From contig MGNZ01000007.1 of NCBI GenBank assembly GCA_001795235.1, positions 1 through 8,077 of the forward strand: 8,077 nt of DNA, read 5' to 3'. The notes below the pieces were generated by a model that did no database searches, was not told where the DNA came from, and saw nothing but the letters and a program-made list of their open reading frames with translations. Position numbers and translations under genes: made by a program. Source of the stretch: Chloroflexi bacterium RBG_16_64_32 (GTDB lineage Bacteria; Chloroflexota; Dehalococcoidia; SM23-28-2; RBG-16-64-32). Position 1 is the first letter of the stretch. Every line of letters starts with the position of its first letter. Positions 5,151 to 8,077 of the stretch are shown piece by piece.

Positions 5151-5891
5151 ATGACGTTGTCAGAAGACATGAAGGCCTTGATTGCCGGCATCGCGGGCGA
5201 CCGCTGGAAGGCGGACCAGCCGCCGGGCGATGCGGTCCTCGCCACGTTGTTCGCGCCCGTCGTGGGCTTCGACGACGTGAAGGACCTCCTGCGTCGCGCG
5301 GTCCGTGCGACGCGGCCCGTGCACGTCCTCCTCGAAGGTCCGCCCGCGTCAGCGAAGACCCTGTTCCTCATGGAGCTCGGCCGGCTGCCGGAGGCGCACT
5401 TCGTCGTGGGCGGCACGGCATCGAGGGCAGGATTCGCCGAGCTGCTCGTGATGTGGCGGCCGCGCTATCTCCTCGTGGACGAGGTCGAGACGATCGCCCG
5501 GTTGAAGGACTACGCCGTCCTCCTGCACCTGATGGAGAACCAGGAGGTCGTCGTGACGAAGCACGGCAAGCGGTTGCGGATACCCTTGACCACATCGGTG
5601 TTCGCGGCCGGGAACGACACACGGAAGCTGCCGCGTGCCCTCCTGAGCCGCTTCGGTGGACCGGAGTCGGTCCTCCGGCTCCGGGCCTATCGCAGGGAGG
5701 AATTCATCGAGGTCGCCACGAAGGTCCTCGTGGAGCACGAGGGCGTGGCCCGAAGCTTCGCCGAAGCCTGCGCCCACGCCGCAGCAGCGGTCGGATCCCG
5801 GGACGTCCGCTTCGGCGTCCGGTTGGCGAGGTTGGCTCGCGACGAGGCAAGCCTGGATGGAGTCATACAAGCGTTCGGGCGACGGAGCTAG
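5151..5891 (+). CDS. AAA+ ATPase of the archaeal RuvB-like / MoxR-like type
   Basis: 246 residues from the ATG at 5151, 8 bases after the GGTG of element copy 6. Walker A is GPPASAKT (63-70), Walker B YLLVDE (107-111 region), sensor 1 FAAGNDT with Asn155, the arginine finger LLSRF (Arg167), and a sensor-2-like arginine in SRDVRFGV (Arg220). A small helical lid domain occupies ~180-246. This is the layout of compact archaeal AAA+ proteins annotated as RuvB-like Holliday-junction helicases. Such proteins form hexameric ATP-driven motors or clamp-loader-like remodellers, but the substrate here is not shown. No Zn finger, nuclease or HTH is fused. Position right after the sliding clamp, with matching GC-rich codon use, suggests a joint role in replication or recombination. 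The stop at 5891 is followed by T6 and element copy 7. Confidence 0.88.
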   Translation: MTLSEDMKALIAGIAGDRWKADQPPGDAVLATLFAPVVGFDDVKDLLRRAVRATRPVHVLLEGPPASAKTLFLMELGRLPEAHFVVGGTASRAGFAELLVMWRPRYLLVDEVETIARLKDYAVLLHLMENQEVVVTKHGKRLRIPLTTSVFAAGNDTRKLPRALLSRFGGPESVLRLRAYRREEFIEVATKVLVEHEGVARSFAEACAHAAAAVGSRDVRFGVRLARLARDEASLDGVIQAFGRRS

Positions 5892-5905
5892 CCGGCGTTC
5901 CTTTT

Positions 5906-5916
5906 TTCGGGTGGTG
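5906..5916 (+). repeat. Intergenic element copy 7, TTCGGGTGGTG
   Basis: The last copy, 14 bases after the AAA+ stop, ending a run of six T (5902-5907). The hairpin before it is weak. Its GTG opens a doubtful 108-residue frame. Confidence 0.85.
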
Positions 5917-6240
5917 CGCACGGAGCCCGTGGTGGGACGGGCGTTAGGCATCCTGCTGAGCGTGTGCTGCACAGGGTGTTCCGCAGATGCGACGCACTCG
6001 CGGACGCGGGACCTTCGAAGGAGCCACGGGGTTCCTCCCAAAGGTCTCAAGAACGGCGAGAGCTCGATTGCGATTGCCCACTCTTGTACATCCCATGTTG
6101 GCGACCCCCGCGGGTGCATGCTGAGGGCGATTGGACCCGGGGAACCGGCGTTTGACGCCTCCACGCGCGCGCGCTCGCGCGCGCACGCGCATTATGCGCG
6201 CGCGGGAACCGGGTCCGAGGTAGGTTCTGTCCCGGTCTGA
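5914..6240 (+). CDS. Doubtful 108-aa ORF with a lipoprotein-like start
   Basis: The frame opens with the last GTG of element copy 7 and ends in TGA at 6238-6240. The first ~25 residues (RTEPVVGRALGILLSVCCTG then CSADATHS) resemble a short signal peptide with a Cys where a lipid anchor could attach, although the lipobox is not standard. After ~residue 75 the frame runs through the alternating GC tract and inverted repeats (STRARSRAHAHYARAG), which is not protein-like. Codon use is less GC-ending than in the neighbours. It may be a decayed gene or chance. The only positive support is the start supplied by a copy of the element. Confidence 0.2.
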   Translation: MRTEPVVGRALGILLSVCCTGCSADATHSRTRDLRRSHGVPPKGLKNGESSIAIAHSCTSHVGDPRGCMLRAIGPGEPAFDASTRARSRAHAHYARAGTGSEVGSVPV

Positions 6241-6274
6241 GCGAGGTCTCGGCCTCGCGCCCGCGCGCGCGAGG
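6137..6274. repeat. Cluster of inverted repeats and an alternating GC tract
   Basis: In order: GGCGT-TTG-ACGCC (6147-6159); an alternating purine/pyrimidine tract at ~6164-6205 centred on ATTAT that can fold on itself; ACCGGG/CCCGGT (6208-6213 with 6231-6236); and two mutually exclusive hairpins sharing CCTCGC, GCGAGG/CCTCGC (6241-6258) and CCTCGCGC/GCGCGAGG (6253-6274, 8 bp). The 9-mer GGGAACCGG occurs at 6140-6148 and 6204-6212. Such a cluster could be an origin, a recombination site or a transcript end; no initiator gene is adjacent. Confidence 0.55.
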
Positions 6275-6289
6275 ACCCCGTGCCGCCGC

Positions 6290-6590
6290 GATGAGGGGAG
6301 TCCCGCGGGGATCGGCTACCCCTTCCGCCGGCCTCTGGGGCTTGCGGCGGCCCTCAGACACCCGAAGCTCGTGCATTTTCTCGTCGTGGAAAGACCTGTC
6401 CGAGAGGACCCGAAGGGCGCCGCCGCTGTGGACTCAGTCTAAGCTGGGCGGTCCATGCCCGGTCGGGAAGGGCGGCAGCCGTAGACGGCGCTGGCTCGGC
6501 CCTCGCAGAAACGAGCTGGAACGGGGGAAAGGGGCCCGCCCCTGCGGACGGGCCTTAGGGGGACATTCCGGGAGACGGAATTCACATCGC
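6290..6590 (+). ncRNA. Second candidate structured GC-rich RNA region
   Basis: About 300 GC-rich bases without a credible ORF. Stems seen: GGGG/CCCC (6307-6310 with 6319-6322); CCGCCG/CGGCGG (6325-6330 with 6345-6350); a possible long irregular helix with CTCGT/ACGAG (6380-6384 with 6511-6515) enclosing GCGCCG/CGGCGC (6417-6422 with 6486-6491); GGCCCG/CGGGCC (6533-6538 with 6549-6554); and ATTCCG-GGAGA-CGGAAT (6565-6581). The apical part at 6462-6480 contains GGGAAGG and GGCAGCC and loosely recalls SRP helix 8, but the rest does not fit. The strand is uncertain; plus is assumed because the neighbouring genes are plus. Confidence 0.35.
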
Positions 6591-6639
6591 CGGGAAAAAC
6601 GGGCTGAATATCGATCTCTCTCGCATGGAGTAGGCACGA

Positions 6640-6999
6640 ATCCGGACGGACCCATTCCTACTTGTAGCAAGGACAACTCATTCGGATCGGCGGGTCCGAC
6701 ACATTCATACGAAAGGCGGCTTCCGAGAGAATCAGCCCATCGAGCGGTTCCACGGGACCTTGAAGGAACGTAACAAGGCCATGCGCGGGCTGAAATCAGC
6801 CCAGTCCATGGTCCCACGGGGTATCGCCATCGATTATGATTTCTTTCGGCCCCACCTGAGCCTTGGCGGCTTGACGCCCGCCCAAGCGGCCCAGATTGCC
6901 TTGCCTTTCAACGACGGATGGGGCGATCTGATGACCTGGGCAACCATCTTTCTGACGCTTCGTCGGATGGAAAGGGGTCCTCCTCCGACATTGAGCTGA
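6640..6999 (+). pseudogene. Remnant of a DDE transposase (IS6-like), C-terminal part, frameshifted
   Basis: From about 6688 one frame reads RRVRHIHTKGGFRENQPIER, then FHGTLKERNKAMRGLKSAQ, YDFFRPHLSLGG and LTPAQAAQI. This is the C-terminal catalytic region of archaeal and bacterial IS6-type DDE transposases, with the final catalytic Glu in PIERFHG. Just upstream the homology continues in another frame (PDGPIPTCSKDNSFGS at ~6643-6690, equivalent to the T-D-G catalytic Asp stretch), so a one-base frameshift lies near 6685. The N-terminal half and first Asp are absent, and the sequence upstream is the structured GC-rich region. The stop is TGA at 6997-6999. No intact terminal inverted repeats were found. 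It is a dead fragment that marks past insertion and deletion at the right side of the GC-rich block. Confidence 0.8.
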
Positions 7000-7391
7000 T
7001 TTCAACTCTTGTTGTAGCTCGTCGAGAGATTCGATGACGCCGCGCACAGGCGCTCCCATGGAGGCATCCTACTTAGCGTCGCAGAACCGTTCTCGGGCGT
7101 CGATGAGATCCCACTGAACGACCAAGTGTAAGGTCAGCGCGCGGCATATCGGGCTTCAGAACGGAGAAAACGGATCGCATCAATACCGGAGGGAAGAGGG
7201 CGTTTTCATCATGGACACGGTCAAATGACGCCGTGCAAGGCAGGCAGGCCGCGGATCCTGGAGGATTCGGACCAATGAAGGGTGACAAGCGGGCTACCGA
7301 GTGTCACCGGAAGGTAGTGCTCCGGCTTGCGATTTCCGAAGGTGACGCAGCGATATTAGCGTCTCGTCTCTCTGGGCCTCTTCTCACGTTC
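7000..7391. other. Gene-free interval, nothing recognised
   Basis: Around 390 bases of moderate GC between the transposase remnant and the end of the minus-strand gene. ORFs are short and not protein-like. I see no tRNA, repeat array, strong hairpin or T-run terminator. It may include the degraded right flank of the insertion sequence. Confidence 0.4.
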
Positions 7392-8077
7392 CTACGGCCT
7401 GCGCTGCATGTCGCCGAGCTGCTTTCTCGTCGTTTCGACCGCGGTCTGCCACCAATGCCCGAGGCTGTTCAACGCCTCGCTCTGCTGCTCGAAGAACCGA
7501 ATGTAGAGCTGCTGGTAGCTCATACCGACGTCGCTGGCGAGCTGCACCATCTCCCGCTCGACCTTGGAGTAGTAGCCACTCCAGATTTTTTGGAGACTGT
7601 CCATGTCCTTGCCCGTTCCGTTCACAACGGACATCAGGGAGCCCCCAATTTCCTTGGAGAACTTCTGCCAGAGCTCCGCGAGATCGGCGTAGTCCGCGCC
7701 CTGTCCACCGACATCTGAGACCAGCTTTTCCATGCGGGTGCTGAAGTCGAGCCAGGTCCTGGTCAACTCGTCAGCCTCCACCAATCCCTGGCCCATCGCG
7801 CCCTGCATCTGTTTCCTGATGGATGTCCCGAACTCCTGCCAGGCGCCGTAGAGATCATCGAGGCTGCGCGGCTCCTCAGGCCTGGCGAGGAAACCTTGCG
7901 CCCGCTCTTTCATCTTCCGCGTGTACTTGTCGAGGCTGTGAGTAACGGTGTCGTATCCCTGCAGGCCCCCGGTTACGGCCTTCTGCAGTCTCGGACCCAT
8001 CTTGCTGGCGTAGTTCTTCCAGACGTCGTAGAACTCCCTCACGCCTTCATTCGCGCGCTCCCTGCTCAGGCGGCTGC
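7392..8077 (-). CDS. Helical repeat protein with a ~29-residue repeat, phasin/PhaE-like; N-terminus outside the window
   Basis: Read on the minus strand, ending TAG at 7394-7392. A GTG at 8042 would give 216 residues, but the frame is open to the window edge (in-frame residues SRLSRERANEG precede it), so it is probably longer. It is almost all helix. A pattern of aliphatic-x3-Trp-x2-Phe/Tyr recurs every 28-31 residues: YDVWKNY (Trp8), SLDKY (~37), YGAWQEF (68), RTWLDF (97), ELWQKF (125), KIWSGYY (154), IRFFEQ (~182). There is no signal peptide, Cys or catalytic motif. The composition and Trp/Phe heptad-like spacing resemble phasins and PhaE subunits of class III polyhydroxyalkanoate synthase, which coat or organise polymer granules. 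No PHA synthase gene is in view to support this. Codon use fits the moderate-GC flank, not the GC-rich array. Confidence 0.75.
   Translation of the reverse strand, partial: SRLSRERANEGVREFYDVWKNYASKMGPRLQKAVTGGLQGYDTVTHSLDKYTRKMKERAQGFLARPEEPRSLDDLYGAWQEFGTSIRKQMQGAMGQGLVEADELTRTWLDFSTRMEKLVSDVGGQGADYADLAELWQKFSKEIGGSLMSVVNGTGKDMDSLQKIWSGYYSKVEREMVQLASDVGMSYQQLYIRFFEQQSEALNSLGHWWQTAVETTRKQLGDMQRRP

Noticed and set aside
3076..5916. CRISPR array
   Set aside because: The repeat is only 11 bases and spacing varies from 138 to 1124 bases with genes between copies; no Cas gene is present.
5349..6164. Minus-strand 271-codon ORF opposite the AAA+ gene
   Set aside because: Antisense shadow of a gene with intact Walker A and B motifs.
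6290..6590. Archaeal SRP (7S) RNA
   Set aside because: The GGGAAGG and GGCAGCC segment resembles helix 8, but the base pair closing the GGAA loop is lost and the UGUAA-type Alu-domain motif is absent. Kept only as an unassigned structured region.
6291..6773. Plus-strand 160-codon ORF
   Set aside because: Mostly structured GC-rich DNA; only its last part overlaps, in one of two frames, the transposase remnant.

Overview
The window looks archaeal, from a genome with GC-rich stretches. Evidence: a diverged PCNA sliding clamp, an archaeal-type RuvB-like AAA+ ATPase, a winged-helix protein of a type common in archaea, and a textbook Shine-Dalgarno (AGGAGGTGA at 2705-2713) matching the CACCUCC tail of archaeal 16S rRNA. 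A Thermoplasmata-like euryarchaeon is my best guess, but this is inference; nothing here fixes the taxon.

Layout. (1) 1-2343, mixed composition: the 3' end of an unrecognised gene (1-207), an unrecognised 194-aa protein (264-848), a gene-free convergent interval with two perfect hairpins (849-1242), and on the minus strand a LamG-plus-caspase-fold protein whose catalytic Cys position reads Ser and whose N-terminus is lost near 2343. (2) 2345-2704: about 360 GC-rich bases packed with perfect stem-loops, several with GAAA or purine-rich loops on the plus strand. It reads as a structured RNA or long leader and belongs to no family I recognise. (3) 2717-5891: a compact plus-strand array of a 112-aa unknown protein, a 62-aa unknown protein, a short doubtful ORF, a winged-helix protein with a CPNCG knuckle, an apparently empty or decayed interval, PCNA with a ~100-residue acidic extension, and the AAA+ ATPase. 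(4) 5914-6590: a doubtful short ORF, then inverted repeats, an alternating GC tract and another structured GC-rich stretch. (5) 6640-6999: a frameshifted transposase remnant. (6) 7000-7391: nothing recognised. (7) 7392-8077, minus: the C-terminal part of a helical protein with a ~29-residue tandem repeat.

The most striking feature is an 11-base element, TTCGGGTGGTG, present seven times (one copy CTCGGGTGGTG), only between the genes of region 3 and just after it. It usually ends a T-run. In at least three cases the T-run follows a GC-rich hairpin at the upstream stop codon, so the unit looks like hairpin, oligo-T, CGGGTGGTG, next gene. It may combine a terminator with a ribosome-binding or initiation site, or it may mark cassette junctions. 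The PCNA, AAA+ and winged-helix set resembles the replication or recombination module of an integrated plasmid or virus. No integrase, primase, polymerase or structural gene is visible.
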